Source of the DNA: Gnetum montanum
Taxonomy: Eukaryota; Streptophyta; Gnetopsida; Gnetales; Gnetaceae
Reading direction: 5' to 3'
Assembly (NCBI GenBank): GCA_015680685.1
Contig: MNCI01004113.1
Coordinates: forward strand, 499,874-563,873
DNA: 64,000 nt
In this document: piece by piece, positions 22,741 to 34,932 of the stretch
Layout of the letters: every line of letters begins with the position of its first letter
Numbering within the stretch: position 1 is the first letter of the stretch
Notes under the pieces: generated by a model
Told to the model about the DNA's origin: nothing
Databases searched by the model: none
What the model saw: the letters and a program-made list of their open reading frames with translations, nothing else
Position numbers and translations under genes: made by a program

Positions 22741-23475
22741 TGAGGACCATGAACTTAGAAGGAAGTTTGAATAAGTTCCACTAATTCTAACAACTAAGAC
22801 AATAAAAATTGCATACATAAATGATGTAGAAATGAAGTACGCAAATGTTGCATAAGTTGTATACAATGATGATCAAATCATACAACTAGTCCTTATCCTT
22901 TTCATAAAGATCCCATTTCTTTTATAGCCTTTGTCCTTGTTAAATAACTATTGGAATTCATACAATGGGTAGAAAATGGCTAGTTGGAATGTCTCACTAA
23001 GTTTTTTTTTCTTATAGGTGGGACTCCTCATTTTTCTAGGATGTATCACTTTTTCTTAGGACATCTCACTTTTTCTTGGGATGTCTCACTAATCTTCTAA
23101 TGTTTACTAGTGGAATGGCTCACTTTCTCTAGGATGTCTCAGTTGGAATATCTCAACTTCACTTGGAATGTCTACTAGTTTTCTAGTACATCTTGCCTAA
23201 GGCTGAACTTTTTCCACTAGGACATCATGGTAGATACTGGAACATCTTCTTTTGGCTTCTAGACATCTTCCATTCTTGCAATATTTTTTGAGACTTTGAT
23301 AATCAAATTAACAACTTAGCTCTCATCTTGCTCTCAACATATCTTGCTCTTCACCATGATCCTGTCTTGATCTCAACATGCTCCTATCTCAATCCTTTTC
23401 TAGTCCTACAAGATCTTACAAGTAGATATTTCAATTCTCCATTTTCTAAGATTTTGACATACCAAAAGGTCAACA
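22741..23475 (-). repeat. Copia 3' LTR (short form)
   Basis: 735 bp, minus strand TGTTGACC...GGTCCTCA. It is shorter than the roughly 1.2-kb relatives through internal loss. The words 'ggatgtctcact', 'ggacatctcact' and 'agacatcttcc' recur between 22990 and 23290, a diverged form of the family's AGACATCTT cluster. Confidence 0.75.
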
Positions 23476-23640
23476 AACTTTTCCTTTTTAGTGATGTCCA
23501 AAACATGGCAAATGGGTTAGCATAACATCATTAAAAGCAAGTAAAAGCACCAAAAAGTCAACGATCTCCCCCATTTTGGCAATGTCCAAAACTTAAAAAA
23601 TGGATTAGCATAACATCATTAAAAGTAAGTAAATACATCA
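23461..23640. repeat. Tandem duplication across the purine tract/LTR junction
   Basis: Two copies of about 90 bp share 'accaaaaRgtcaac', 'tgtccaaaac' and 'ttagcataacatcattaaaa'. The left copy has a degenerate purine tract (minus strand AAAAAGGAAAAGTT) beside the LTR start; the right copy keeps a canonical one, GCCAAAATGGGGGAGATCGT. Confidence 0.75.
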
Positions 23641-23849
23641 CACTTACATTTCAAATTATACTTCTCCATTTTGAGGATCAGCAAAAAGAGGCTTCCTTGG
23701 GAAACTTCCCCTAAACATGAGCTTTTCTTATCTAATTTATTTTTTTATATACCTTTTTATTTTTATTTTTCATAGTAATTAGAAAATATAATTTTCTTAC
23801 CTAATAGGACAAGGTCCTACCCCATATCTTTATACAGAGTAGCAAGTTT

Positions 23850-26800
23850 TCATTCAGCAAGTGGCTTTGTGAATGCATTAGCAAGTTGATCATCTATGTC
23901 AATGTATTCTAACTTTATATGTCCAAGTTGAGTATGTTCTTGTATGAAATGATGTCGAATTTTAATATGCTTAGTACAAGAATGTTGAATAGGATTCTTC
24001 ATCATATTGATAGCACTATATATTTCACAAAAAATAGATGTGTGATTGAATTGATTTCCAAGATTCTTAAGAGTTTCCTTCATCCATAAAATTTGTGCAC
24101 AACAGCTGCTAGCTAAAATATATTCTTCTTCAATCATATAAAGTACTATAAAGGTTTGCGTCTTTGTTACATCTATAAAACCTACCCAATCTACATCATA
24201 ATACCCAAAAATATCAAGTGTGGAGTCCTTTAAGTACCAAAGTCCCAAGTCAGTAGTACCTTTAAATAATAAGAATTTTTTTTAACAACTTTTAAATGCA
24301 ATTATTTAGGATTATCTTGATACCTAGCATACATTCCAACACTTAAAACTATATTATCCCTATTGGTGGTTAAGTATAGTAAGCTATCAATCATACCATT
24401 ATAGAGCTTGAGATCAACAAATTTTCCTTGATCATATTTGGTGAGTTTGAAGTTTGCAACCATAGGTGTTGTCTTCACCTTTACATCTGCTAAGTTGAAT
24501 TTATGTAAAATATCTTTAATGTATTTAGTTTGAAAAATGAAGTTTCAACATTTTGTTTGGTTGATTTGAAATCCAATGAATTTTTTGAGTTCTTCCATCA
24601 TGCTCATTTCGAACTTTGTTTGCATAAGATCTAAAAACTTCTTTCATAAAATCTAATTAGTGACTTCAAATATAATATCATCAACATAAATTTTCACAAT
24701 AAGTAAATCTCTACCTTCTCGTTTAAGAAACAAAGTAATGTTAGCCCTACCTCATTCAAAGCCATTTGACATAAGATGTTGTGAGAGTCTATCATACCAA
24801 CCTCTATGAGCTTATTTGAGTATAGAGCCTTTTTCAATCTAAAAATATAGCTTGCATGAGTATGATCTACAAGTCCTTCAAGTTTCTTAACATAAACTTC
24901 TTCTTGAATATTCCCATTTAAAAAGAAGTCTTCATATACATTTAATACAACTTGATGTTTTTAATACTTGCATAGACTAAAAGAAGTCTGATTAACTCAA
25001 GTTTGTCCAAAGGAGCAAAAGTTTCATCAAAATGAATTCCCTCTTGCTAATTGTATCCTTTGGCAATCAACCTAGCTATTTTTCTTAATAATGTTATCAT
25101 TTTTATCTATCTTGTTCCTAAAAATTCATTTTACTCCATTAATCTATTTGTGATCAATTTTAGAAGTTAATTCCCACACATCATTTCTAGTGAATTGATT
25201 TAGTTCTTCTTACATGGCTGAAATCATTCCTTTCTTTATTTTTTCCTCTTTAAAATTGTTGGGTTTAAGTTGTGAAAGATAGACAACATATGGAAAAATT
25301 TCTTTTGTTTGGATCCTAGTTTAGATTCCATCTTTCACTTGTCGAATAACATCATTAAGAGAATGTGATCTATGGAGTCTAGGCATTTTGGGCTAAGTTG
25401 AAGAATTTTCCTCATGCTCACTTCCTATTTAAGAATCTTTATTAGTTTGTATATAGGAAGTACTAGATATCTTTCAAATAGAAACTTCTTCATCATCAAA
25501 TTGTGGAGTTGAGCTATTACTATCATCAACTTTAACATTTATAGTCTTCTCAATAGTGTTGATTCTTTTGTTGAATACCTTATATGTCCTACTAATCCTA
25601 GAAAACTTCCCTCATCGATTTTGTAATCAAATTTTCTCAAAGTATCCTTGTCATTTAGAATATAGCATGTTGAGCCAAAAATAGAAAGGTAACCAATAGA
25701 TGGTTTTCTACCAATCCACAATTCATAAGAATTTTTAATAGTAAATCTTCTTACTACAACTTTATTACAGACATAGCATATAGTATCAATTGTTATGCCC
25801 AAAAGTAACAAGAAATGTATTTGTCATTCAATATTATTCTCCCCATTTCATTCAAGATCCTATTTTTCCTCTCTACAAAACCATTCTATTAAGGAGTCCT
25901 AGGGGTGAAAATTGATGTAGAATGTCATTCAACTAACAATATTATTCAAATTTGGAATTTTTGAACTCTCTCCCATTGTCACTTCTACTAACTCTAATAT
26001 CATATCCCTTTTCATTTTGTATCTAATTAAAAATTCTCATAAAATGATCAAAAACTTCATCCTTGTGATGTAAGAAAGCAACCCAACTAAAATAAGAGAA
26101 ATCATCAACAATAGTTAAAAATACCTTTTCTTTCCCAAACTAAGAGTTTGAGAAGGAATAACCAAGTTCATGTGAAGAAATTATAAAGGATGAAAGGTAC
26201 AAATGTAATTTTTCTTACTAAACCTTACCCTTGTTTACTTTCCTTTTTGACAAGCTTCACAAGTGTTCAAAAAAAATCCTTGAGTTTGGGTAGTCCTTGA
26301 ACCTTATCTTTCAACAAAAGGATTTGAAGAATGTCTTTGTTGATGTGTCCTAGTTTCTTGTGCCACATATGAGCATCATTTGTATTACTAATCAAGCACT
26401 TTGATTCAAGGTTAGGGTTATCTCCAACAATAATAGTATAAACATTACCTTTTCTGTTCCCTTCTATAATAACTATTTCAGATAGCATATCTCTCACTTT
26501 ACAAGTACCCTTAGAGAAGGTAACATCAACTTTCGAATCCCAAATTTGAGTAATATTAAGAATATTATGTTTAAGACCTTCAACAAAAAATACTTGATTA
26601 ATAGTAGGTTGACCCTTTTCTTCAATGGTAAGAATACCTTTAATTTGAGATTCTGTGTTGTCTCCAAAGGTGATAATTCCACAATTCCAATTTGAAAAGT
26701 GTACAAACTGATATTTGTCACTTTTCATGTCTTGAGCATTTTTTCTCGATGTACCATGTGCGCCTTTTAATAGCAAAGAGTGAAACTTGTGCAATCATTC

Positions 26801-27545
26801 CTTGTTTAGAACTATTTTCTTTTTCCTCCATTCATTTTCTTGCAATACACCTTTTCTAGGTTGTTTCAAAAAAGACCACATATATTGTTTTAACCATAAC
26901 TAATAGAAACCCTAAATATGTTCAATTTTTCCACAATAGAAACAAATCCTATTCTTAAATTTAGTTGAATGATGAAACCTGAGAAAATATTTCTTTAAAT
27001 TCACAAGAGTTGATGAATATGCTTTGATGTGAGGATATCTTTGATTTTCACCAATCTCCTTATTTTGAATGTTTATTTCATAGTTGAGCTTTACATTTGA
27101 TAATTTCTTGTTAGTCTACTCAATAACACTTGTGAACTTTTGAACCTTAACCATTAGGTCTAAATTTTCTTTCATAAGATATAAATAATCAAAATTAAGT
27201 GCTACTATTTTGATTTCCTTATCATGTAAAATCTCTTTAATTTTGAAGCATAAATTTTCTAAGGAAATTACCTCATTAAAAAGTACCTCATACCTTTCTT
27301 CCAAAGTAATCTCATCTTTTTTAACTTCACCATAAGATGCTTAGTGATTGATGGAGTCTTGATTTTCCAAGGCTAAGCATAACTAATGACAATCTTCAGA
27401 TGCATAGTTGATTTCTCCTTTATTACCCCACCTTGTATAGATGTTGGTAATTATTGTTTATTTAATAGATTCTTCTTCTTATAACATGCAAGTAAAAGGG
27501 CTTTTGAAGGCCATATGACCTCTTCCATCACATATACAACATTTC
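23850..27545 (-). pseudogene. Ty1/copia Gag-Pol relic, Sirevirus-like
   Basis: Minus-strand order: zinc knuckle 'CCICDGRGHMAFKS' (last Cys now Ser, near 27520), a coiled Gag tail (27116-27304), a damaged protease region, the Gag-pre-integrase block 26267-26794 ('GIITFGDNTESQIKGI', 'FVEGLKHNILNITQI', 'MWHKKLGHINKDIL'), integrase C-terminal part 25539-25811 ('NSYELWIGRKPSIGYLSIFG'), RT with an intact 'YVDD' at 24677-24688, and RNase H 23850-24248 ('YILASSCCAQILWMKETL', 'HSCTKHIKIRHHFIQEH', 'QLANAFTKPLAE'). The protease motif DSG is lost. Stops and shifts break every domain, but block order is complete, so it descends from an autonomous element. Confidence 0.88.
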
Positions 27546-27599
27546 ATAAAGGAGATATTATGATCAAAAATGTTATTGTTATTGTTAGTTTTAATTGCT

Positions 27600-28116
27600 T
27601 ACTATTAATGTTATTTATTGTTTTCCTAATTAATAATTCTTACCCATCATTTACTATCCCTGTTATTAAACATAGAATGAGTACGACTTAATCACGAGCA
27701 TTTAAGTGTGACTACTTGGTAACCCAGTAGCATATCTAGGAGCGCTCAAGTAATATACGTTTGGTAATCCTAGAAGTAGTACACAAGGTCCAAGATGTGT
27801 ATAGATGATTAAGGATGGATGCTCATCGCACTTAGGCTAGCTTAGATTCTCTTCTCTCATTCCCTATTAGCTTAAACAAAGTTGTTTTCCATTGCCTCTA
27901 GGAGTAGCATAGTGATAGGAAACACATCATACACCTCACTTTGGACTAAACCATATGTAACAAAGCAAATACTAGTCCAAGTGGAAAGACAACAAACTAC
28001 AATCAATGTGTAACTATCTAGATACCACAACTAGCGCATCTATGGAATTCGATTGGATCGTGTGTGAACGCTCATATTCATATGGTTGAGTGTAGGGGTA
28101 CCTAGCCACTCATGAG
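27600..28116 (+). repeat. Athila-like LTR fragment (3' half) inside copia element
   Basis: Matches about 32555-33050, including 'cacgagcatttaagtgtg', 'ttggtaacccagtagcat', 'cacttaggctagcttagatt' and 'atggttgagtgtaggggta', ending 'cactcatg'. It lacks the 5' half and is joined directly to copia LTR sequence at 28117. Confidence 0.8.
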
Positions 28117-28402
28117 ATGTCTTACCTACGACTGAACTTTTTCTACTAGGATGTCATTGCAAATATTAAAACACATTCTTTTGACTTGTATACATCTTCC
28201 ATTCTTGTGTTTTTTGTTGAGACTTTGATAACCAAATTGACAACTCAGCTCTCACCTTGATCTCAACATGTCTTGGCCTTTACCATGCTCCTGTTTCAAT
28301 CTCATCTGCTCCTATTCAATCCTTTCCTAGTCCTGCAAGATCTTACAAGCATATTATTCAATTCTCCATTTTCTAAGGTTTTGACATACCAAAAGGTCAA
28401 CA
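28117..28402 (-). repeat. Copia 5' LTR remnant
   Basis: Aligns with 23195-23475 ('gactgaactttttctacta', 'tagtcctgcaagatcttaca', 'gacataccaaaaggtcaaca'), covering only the first about 285 bp of the LTR on the minus strand. Confidence 0.8.
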
Positions 28403-28407
28403 CTATT

Positions 28408-29319
28408 TCCTTACCAAAAATAAATTAACATATCACCTTTCTTTCTGGATTATTTTTATAACTCAATCACATAAGGGAGAATCCTTGTAACATGAATTGC
28501 CAAAGCATAAGTTGCAATCCTCCTTCATTACATTCTTGAATTCTCTCTATGCTTCAAATCTTGAAGATATGCTACTACTAATGGTCTAGGAATCAATGTT
28601 TGCTAGGGTTTTTCACCTTCAATGTTTTTTCTAGTGTAACTCTATGTCTTCCCAATTTCTACATCGTTCTTCCATTTATCTTAAAAATTTATGAGTATTG
28701 TATGCAAGAGATAGGGAATAATAGATTGAATGGCTTTTATAGACAAATGTGTTTAGGATCTATCGCAATTGGTTTCATCTTTTTTTTTTTGGATAAGGAG
28801 ATTTGGATTTGTAGCACAATCCCTATTGACATAGTCAGATAGATGTAACCCACTAGACAACAATGTTCTATCATAAGACTACTCTCCTAGTGTCACACCT
28901 ATAAGCAAAAGTAGAAATCAAACTCAAAACCTTTGAACTGAAAGATAAGTATCATGTTCTTTAGCTAGAAATAAGAATAAAATCAAAAATCCAAATTCTT
29001 TGTAAAAATAAAAAGAAATAGAAATTTTCTATTTAACTAGCTATTTTATTTAAACATATAGATTCATGTAATAACATTCCATCATTGCACAGTGATCTCT
29101 CTTGATTCTTGATGCCTAATCTACATGGCCTAGAAACATTAGTGTTTATCTCATAATAAAAATTTTAAACATGCTAAATAAAGGAAAAGTACATATGTTT
29201 AGAAAATATACATATTCTAAAACAATATCTAATCCAATTTCATTATAATAAGGCAAGGATGATGATGTTGGCATACTCTAAAATAGAATAAAAGTGATAT
29301 TTTTCTCACTTAAAATATT
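28408..29319. other. AT-rich region without gene
   Basis: No protein recognised (the 80-codon frame at 28600-28842 resembles nothing I know). A minus-strand tRNA-like segment lies at 28893-28978. Confidence 0.3.
28893..28978 (-). repeat. Possible tRNA-derived SINE remnant (second family)
   Basis: The minus strand reads a D-arm-like 'TAGCTAAAGAACATGATA' and a T-arm-like 'TTTTGAGTTTGATTTC'. The acceptor stem does not pair, so it is not a functional tRNA gene. Confidence 0.3.
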
Positions 29320-29394
29320 CTTAAAATTATCTAAGGAGTATGCCTATAATCAAATTATTTTGGGTTCTGATCTCCCCTTCCCTATATAAGAAAG

Positions 29395-29550
29395 GGGTGT
29401 TGGAACTAGAACTAGATGACTATATGTACTCTGAGCATATATAACCAATACAAAATTTCCATCTTACTTTACAACTTAATGCTATCTATGAAGTCAAATT
29501 CATAACTTTGAGTTTTCAACTCAAGAGTCTTATCACTAGGCTAATACCTA
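29395..29550 (-). repeat. tRNA-derived SINE, full-length copy
   Basis: The minus strand starts 'AGGTATTAGCCTAGTG' (box A-like), has the box B region 'GTTATGAATTTGACTT', the body 'GCATTAAGTTGTAAAG', and ends 'TAGTTCCAACACCCC'. A plus-oriented 3' piece of the same family lies just before it (about 29325-29376). Confidence 0.7.
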
Positions 29551-32102
29551 ATTTGAAAAAGCATATAAGAATCCAATCAAGTATAACATGATCTAAGTAG
29601 AATAAATCATAGCCAAGAAACATCCTTCATTAATAGAGAAAAGCACATGGTTTCAACATAATCTTATCATTATGGTTAATAAATGCCAATTATAACATCC
29701 TAGTCCTCCCACCCTATGCTCCTAGCGAAATAAGGGGCTAAGAACAAATCTAGCAATGCATGAAGAAATATAATAACTCAAGCCAGATTAATGAACACAA
29801 TGAAATGAATAATTCCAAATTAAAGTCATAAAACAAATTATAAAAATATAAGCATACCCACAACCCATAGATATAGATAGATCACACAAAACTAGAAGTC
29901 TACAACATGCTAATAGTAAACATAGCTAAAAATACTAGACATGCCATCGGTACTCACATTGTCAGAGATCTATACAGCATGTACAACCATCATATCATAG
30001 TGTGAAAGTAGCTCAAAGGCTATCTAAACCAAAACCATAAGAAAATACATCCATTTGATGGACAATCATATACAAAAGTATATAGATACACATAAAAACT
30101 ACAACTCCATTTTCCTACTTAGTCTTGATGCTCTTTAGCACTCCCAACTCCATCACCTACATAGAATATAGTTAATATAAACTAAGTTGTAAATCTCTAC
30201 ACTTTTCTTACTAGATGTCTAGCAAATGCCATAATAGATAAAAGAAATGAAAGAAAAGAACATTTTGCAACAAAGGTCAATCCATAAGTAATACACACAT
30301 ATACACATACATAACCACATACATTAAGCATCAATCATAACATACCCAAACTTATGCACAAATAGTAACATCAATACATCCTTTAGAATATATCATTCTA
30401 GATATCACACCATATCCAAATCATATCACACAAGCTCATATACATAGTTAGCTAAGCTAAGCATTGTTAGATTTCACTATGATACCATGATAAGTTTTGT
30501 TAACATTTGTAAGAAAATGTTGGTGCCTCAAGATCTTTTATAGGGAGTTTCAATTTTTGTCACTTATAATATATCAATATCATGGAAATGTAAGATTATA
30601 CTAATGATAACTGCTCTTTTGTAATTCTTAGCAATTCTGAGTATCATAAGTCTTACTGACTAGCTGCTTACAAATTTTCTTATGATGAACAAAGTTACAT
30701 TATACTAATTCTATAACTTGATATTCATTATTTATTCTAGTTCTTCATAACATCATCTTTGGACATGTTGTATCTTCAAATCCTACCTTCCTAAGAAATT
30801 CTTGTATTTTGATAATGTAGATCTTCCTAGGATTGCATCTTATTTTGGTTCTTATTTTCTTCTTCATTGTAAATTATAATATACTAATGATTATTATTCA
30901 TCACTTGAACTATTATGAACTCTAGTTTGAGTGATGAACATAATGCATCATGGTGTAAGCTCATCCTCATTTACCTCTTAGGTGCCTCATCACCAACTAG
31001 TCCATTCCTTTATGTCAACTCCATCAATCAACCAACCATAAGTAACCTATGATGCATGCATCATTACTAAGATTCATACTAAACTAGGTTCATAAAAATA
31101 GTAATAGAAAACATGCATACCTAATCAACCATACCAAAAATATTATTGCTAATCATTCCAAATTTAATTGCATATTTAATTATATCAACTACAAATCATT
31201 GGACACATACACTCACTTAATTTATGTTCCTAATACATGTACAAGCGTAACACATATCATTTAGCTTAAGCAATCAATGCTACAAGTCCTCACACACTAT
31301 AACACATCTCTTGAACAACATTAGGATGCACACAACCATAATCACAAGAACTCACTAGTAAGACTTAATGCAAAATCATACACAAGCTATCAACTCAAGA
31401 AATTATTATTTACATTAATATCAACCTTATAATGAATTTCTAAGTTATTATGACTTTACTATGATTCACAACCTTTTTGTTTCTATTAATTGTGATCTAC
31501 CTACAACTCATGGTGGCGTCATGGCCTCCACCACAAGTTGATCACGACTTGGTTACTCCTACTACAAATAAAAATGAACATTAGAAATTCTAGATCATCT
31601 ATCGCAACTTAATTATGTCATAGTCATGACTTTCATTACAAGCTACTAAGTTCATCATAAATTGGACATGAGGAGATCATGACTCATGATCCTAAATTCC
31701 TTGTCATGATGTGGTCATGAGTTCACTATAACTCATGACCTGCTAAAATCAAGAGTAAATAAGAAGAATACAAAAACTTGAAAAATGCTACAAACATCAC
31801 CAAATCATTACTACAAGACCTAATAACTCAAATCATTACAATGAGTTCCTATAGCCCCTAATGTATCATCATCCAACCTAAATGTTAATTTCATGCATAC
31901 ATAAAATCTTTGTAATGTCCACCATACGTAAATACAACATAGAAATACAAAAAATACTAACATATCATTATACAACATAATCATAAACTCATCAAATATT
32001 AAACATCCCACCAAATCATGCCCATCAGTATGCACATCAAATCTAAAATAGGAAATTAATAAAAAGGTAAACAAAATATGAAAGAAGAAAGGTTAGCATT
32101 AG
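29551..32102. other. Long AT-rich repeat-like region without gene
   Basis: No protein recognised in either strand. 'tataacatcctagtcctccc' near 29693 resembles a gypsy LTR start. From 31440 to 31770 the words 'cacaactcatg', 'gtcatgac' and 'ccaccacaagttg' recur in both orientations, as at 6420-6790 and 9240-9560. Confidence 0.35.
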
Positions 32103-32107
32103 GTTGG

Positions 32108-33052
32108 TGATGAGTCATGGTCTATCAGGCCCAGTTATCAGAGCCCTGTTATCGGAGCCCTGATACAAGATATGGTCTATCAAGCCCAGTTATCAGACCC
32201 CTGATATCATAGCTATGATATCACATCAGTGATATCGCATTAGCCATAATATTGCATATGTGATATCACGTACGCAATATCACATCCGCCACTGCGATAT
32301 CGCGTACAGCCTGCCTCAATTTCTATAAATAAGAGGTAGCTTTCCTTATTCTAGGCATTAGTTCTTAGTTCCTTACCCAAAATATTTTAGTTTTTTCTTC
32401 TTAAAGTTAGAATTATTTCCCAGTGTATTCCCACAGTGTGGTGATTGTAATTGTACGGTATCCTTTATTCGAGTGTGACGTACTTGGACACGCACATGAC
32501 CAGAAATAAAGATCGAGATTACTTCATCATTGTAGCATTCACTTAGTTTAATTATTTATTTATTTAACTATTATTTACTACTTTCTTAGTTAATATCTTT
32601 CACCCTAAACTCCTGTTAAATGTGGAACAAGTACGACTTGATCACGATCATTTAAGTGTGACTACTTGGTAACCCAGTAGCATACCTAGGATCTACGCTT
32701 GGTAATCCTAGTGGTAGTCGTGCACGAGGTTCAAGATGTGTAAGGATGATTGAGGAATGGATACTCATCACACTTAGGCTAGCTTAGATTCTCTCTCACC
32801 CTTTCTCTCTCTTAGCTTAGTTAATATTATCTTCCATTGTCTTCAAGAGTAGCATTAGCATAGAAACACATCATACACCTCACTCTGGACTAAACCATAT
32901 GTGACAAAGTTAACACTAGTCCAGATGGGAAGACAGTGAACTACAACCTAAGGATAACTGTCTAGATACGCTCATCTACGGAGTTCAACTGGATCATGCA
33001 TGAAATGCTCATATTCGTATGGTTGAGTGTAGGAGTACCTCGTCACTCATCA
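32108..33052 (+). repeat. 5' LTR, Athila-like
   Basis: TGATGAGTCATGG...CACTCATCA. It contains the GATATC cluster, the TATA box at 32324-32331 and the conserved 'ttggtaacccagtagcat'. Confidence 0.9.
32203..32335 (+). promoter_or_regulatory. Palindromic GATATC cluster and TATA box (U3 promoter)
   Basis: Five exact GATATC sites, several in longer palindromes such as GTGATATCAC and GCGATATCGC, lie between 32203 and 32301. 'tataaata' follows at 32324-32331. The spacing to the TATA box (tens of bp) fits an upstream activating region. What binds it is unknown. Confidence 0.55.
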
Positions 33053-33071
33053 TTGGCACCGTTGCCGAGGA
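33053..33071 (+). other. Primer-binding site (tRNA-Asp type)
   Basis: 'ttggcaccgttgccgagga' directly after the LTR, close to the TGGCGCCGTTGCCGGGGA site known from Athila-like elements. Confidence 0.75.
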
Positions 33072-33198
33072 CAGTGCTAGTTATCTAGATTAGTTAGATC
33101 ATACAAGGTCGTTATATAGGAATTAATGATATATCTCTTAGGAAGAAGAAATAATTATAAAAAGTCACATATAAATTCACACACACAATTTCACAATC

Positions 33199-34932
33199 AT
33201 GCCTCTCCTACAAGACTACGATCATGCCACATCTAGTGAGGCAATTCATTGGAGAACCAACGAATTATCTAACAATGAAGATTGGAGTACACAATCCAAA
33301 GTGGGGGTTTCTTATAAACATAAATGAAGGCAACATCATTCCAACACATGAAAGCATAACTTACCTGATGACGATGAATCCCTACTTGCCACTACAAGCC
33401 TAACGGAAATACAAGAGGTTGTTCGAATCTCCCGTAGGCATCCTAAAGAGAGCCGTCTACCCAGGCTTGATTTAAAAAACTTCACTAATTTCTTAGGAGG
33501 CTATGACTTAGATTCGCATCAACATTTACAACCCTTCTATGATGCCTGCGCATGGAACAACATTGATAACGGTTGGCAAAAACTCAAGCTCTTCCTTATG
33601 ACACTCGTTGGCCAAGCAAAAGTATGGTATAGATCATTAAAACCAAATTCAATATGACGTTGGCCAACAATGGTAGAAGTCTTTAATGAAAGATATCAAA
33701 CCTATGCAAGAGTGTCAGCCTTGAGGAAACAAGTGGAAACAAGCACAACATGAACCCTTGGACATGGCCTTAGAAAGATATTATGCACTGTTGAACAATT
33801 ATCCAGGCCATGAGTTCTCCAAAGAAATGCTAATGTACCATATCATTAATGGGCCTCATGATGAAACAAGAAAGACCCTAAGGATGTATTCCCAAGGACA
33901 ACTATACAAACTATGAACCCATCAAGTCCAAGAGCTTATTAAGCAAGTAGCAAAAGAAGAAGCAGAAATAGCTAGATGGGAGAGTGTTGAAAAACATCAA
34001 CAGGACCAAAATCTCAACTTAACAAAGGTCCATAATCACAAAAAGGAGAAATCAACCTACCACAAGGGGAAAGAACCATCTTTGTTGGTACAACAATCAT
34101 TAGACAAAATCGAGGCAAAGATCAATAGAAGGCTGGAATGGATGCATAAAAAGTGTGAAGAATATATTGATATTATTGGAGATAGAGTTTTGACAACCCG
34201 AGAAGTAGGACAAAATATTATTAGACATTCGAAAAGAAGGAATGAGGAAGATAAGAGCTCAATGGCCAAACATCCATATGAATGCAACATTTTCTTGTAC
34301 GATCACCCCAAGGGCCAATGCCCAATCTTGTTACATTTATATGAGCATTGGGGAAGCACGTNAATTTTCAACATTCTCATCCTTTCCCTCCTTTTACATT
34401 GCCACCAACTGTTCCTAAGGTGTTTGCACCATAACAATAATCCTCGAACACTACTTGTGCTACTATTGCCAACAGCAGTGAGAGACCTCAACAACATCGA
34501 AGGTGTTCCTTCTTTAGAAATGACCCTAGGAAGGGACAACATAATTCCAGGGCCACTGCATCCACCAACTCAGCACAAGTCCAACAAAGTGGTGCATCCT
34601 TCTCTTTGAACCCAATGCCTCATGTTACTTCATCAGGAACACCAATTAACACTCCAACAACCATACGGCCCAATGAATACTGCCATGGAGGGCGACATCC
34701 TGATCCTTGCATACCATCTAACAGTCCCAATTATCATAGTGGGTCAACTCATTATCTGGAAACTACATCTTATAAATTGCCCCACTATGCTTACTATAAT
34801 CAGGTGTGTGCATCCCAATGGGGTAAGTATGACCAAGTTTCAACATTTCCAACATGCAAGGATCCTCATCTTCCACTTATTGATCCTCTCCATGCTCAAA
34901 CGTTTAATTATGGAGGATATCCCCCATTTTAA
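33199..34932 (+). pseudogene. Athila-like Gag
   Basis: Starts at ATG 33199 ('MPLLQDYDHATSSEAIHW') and ends at its own stop after 'FNYGGYPPF' at 34932, about 578 codons. Capsid-like segments: 'FTNFLGGYDLDSHQHLQPFY', 'NGWQKLKLFLMTLVGQAKVW', 'FNERYQTYARVSALRKQ' and, one frame over, 'MALERYYALLNNYPGHEFSK' and 'HIINGPHDETRKTLR'. A Lys/Glu helix (34082-34260) precedes a degenerate zinc knuckle, 'CNIFLYDHPKGQC', with the second Cys lost, then a Pro/Gln/Thr-rich tail. At least three frameshifts (near 33750, 34080 and 34370) and several stops break it. One N lies at 34362. No Pol frame follows. Confidence 0.75.

Larger units (their letters stand above)
22741..28402 (-). mobile_element. Copia element with chimeric 5' LTR
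   Basis: The minus strand shows a 5' LTR remnant (28402-28117), a foreign Athila-like LTR piece (28116-27600), Gag knuckle to RNase H (27545-23850), a purine tract and a 3' LTR (23475-22741). Flanks are CAATT (22736-22740) and CTATT (28403-28407), a target duplication with one mismatch. It belongs to the same LTR family as 11696, 40366 and 57590. The foreign piece replaces the rest of the 5' LTR, the primer site and the front of Gag. Confidence 0.75.

Noticed and set aside
28600-28842. Small membrane protein gene
   Set aside because: The hydrophobic composition follows from T-rich DNA; no support from neighbours or family resemblance.
32203-32301. GATATC cluster as a centromeric satellite
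   Set aside because: It occurs only inside the LTR promoter region and is about 100 bp long, not an extended array.
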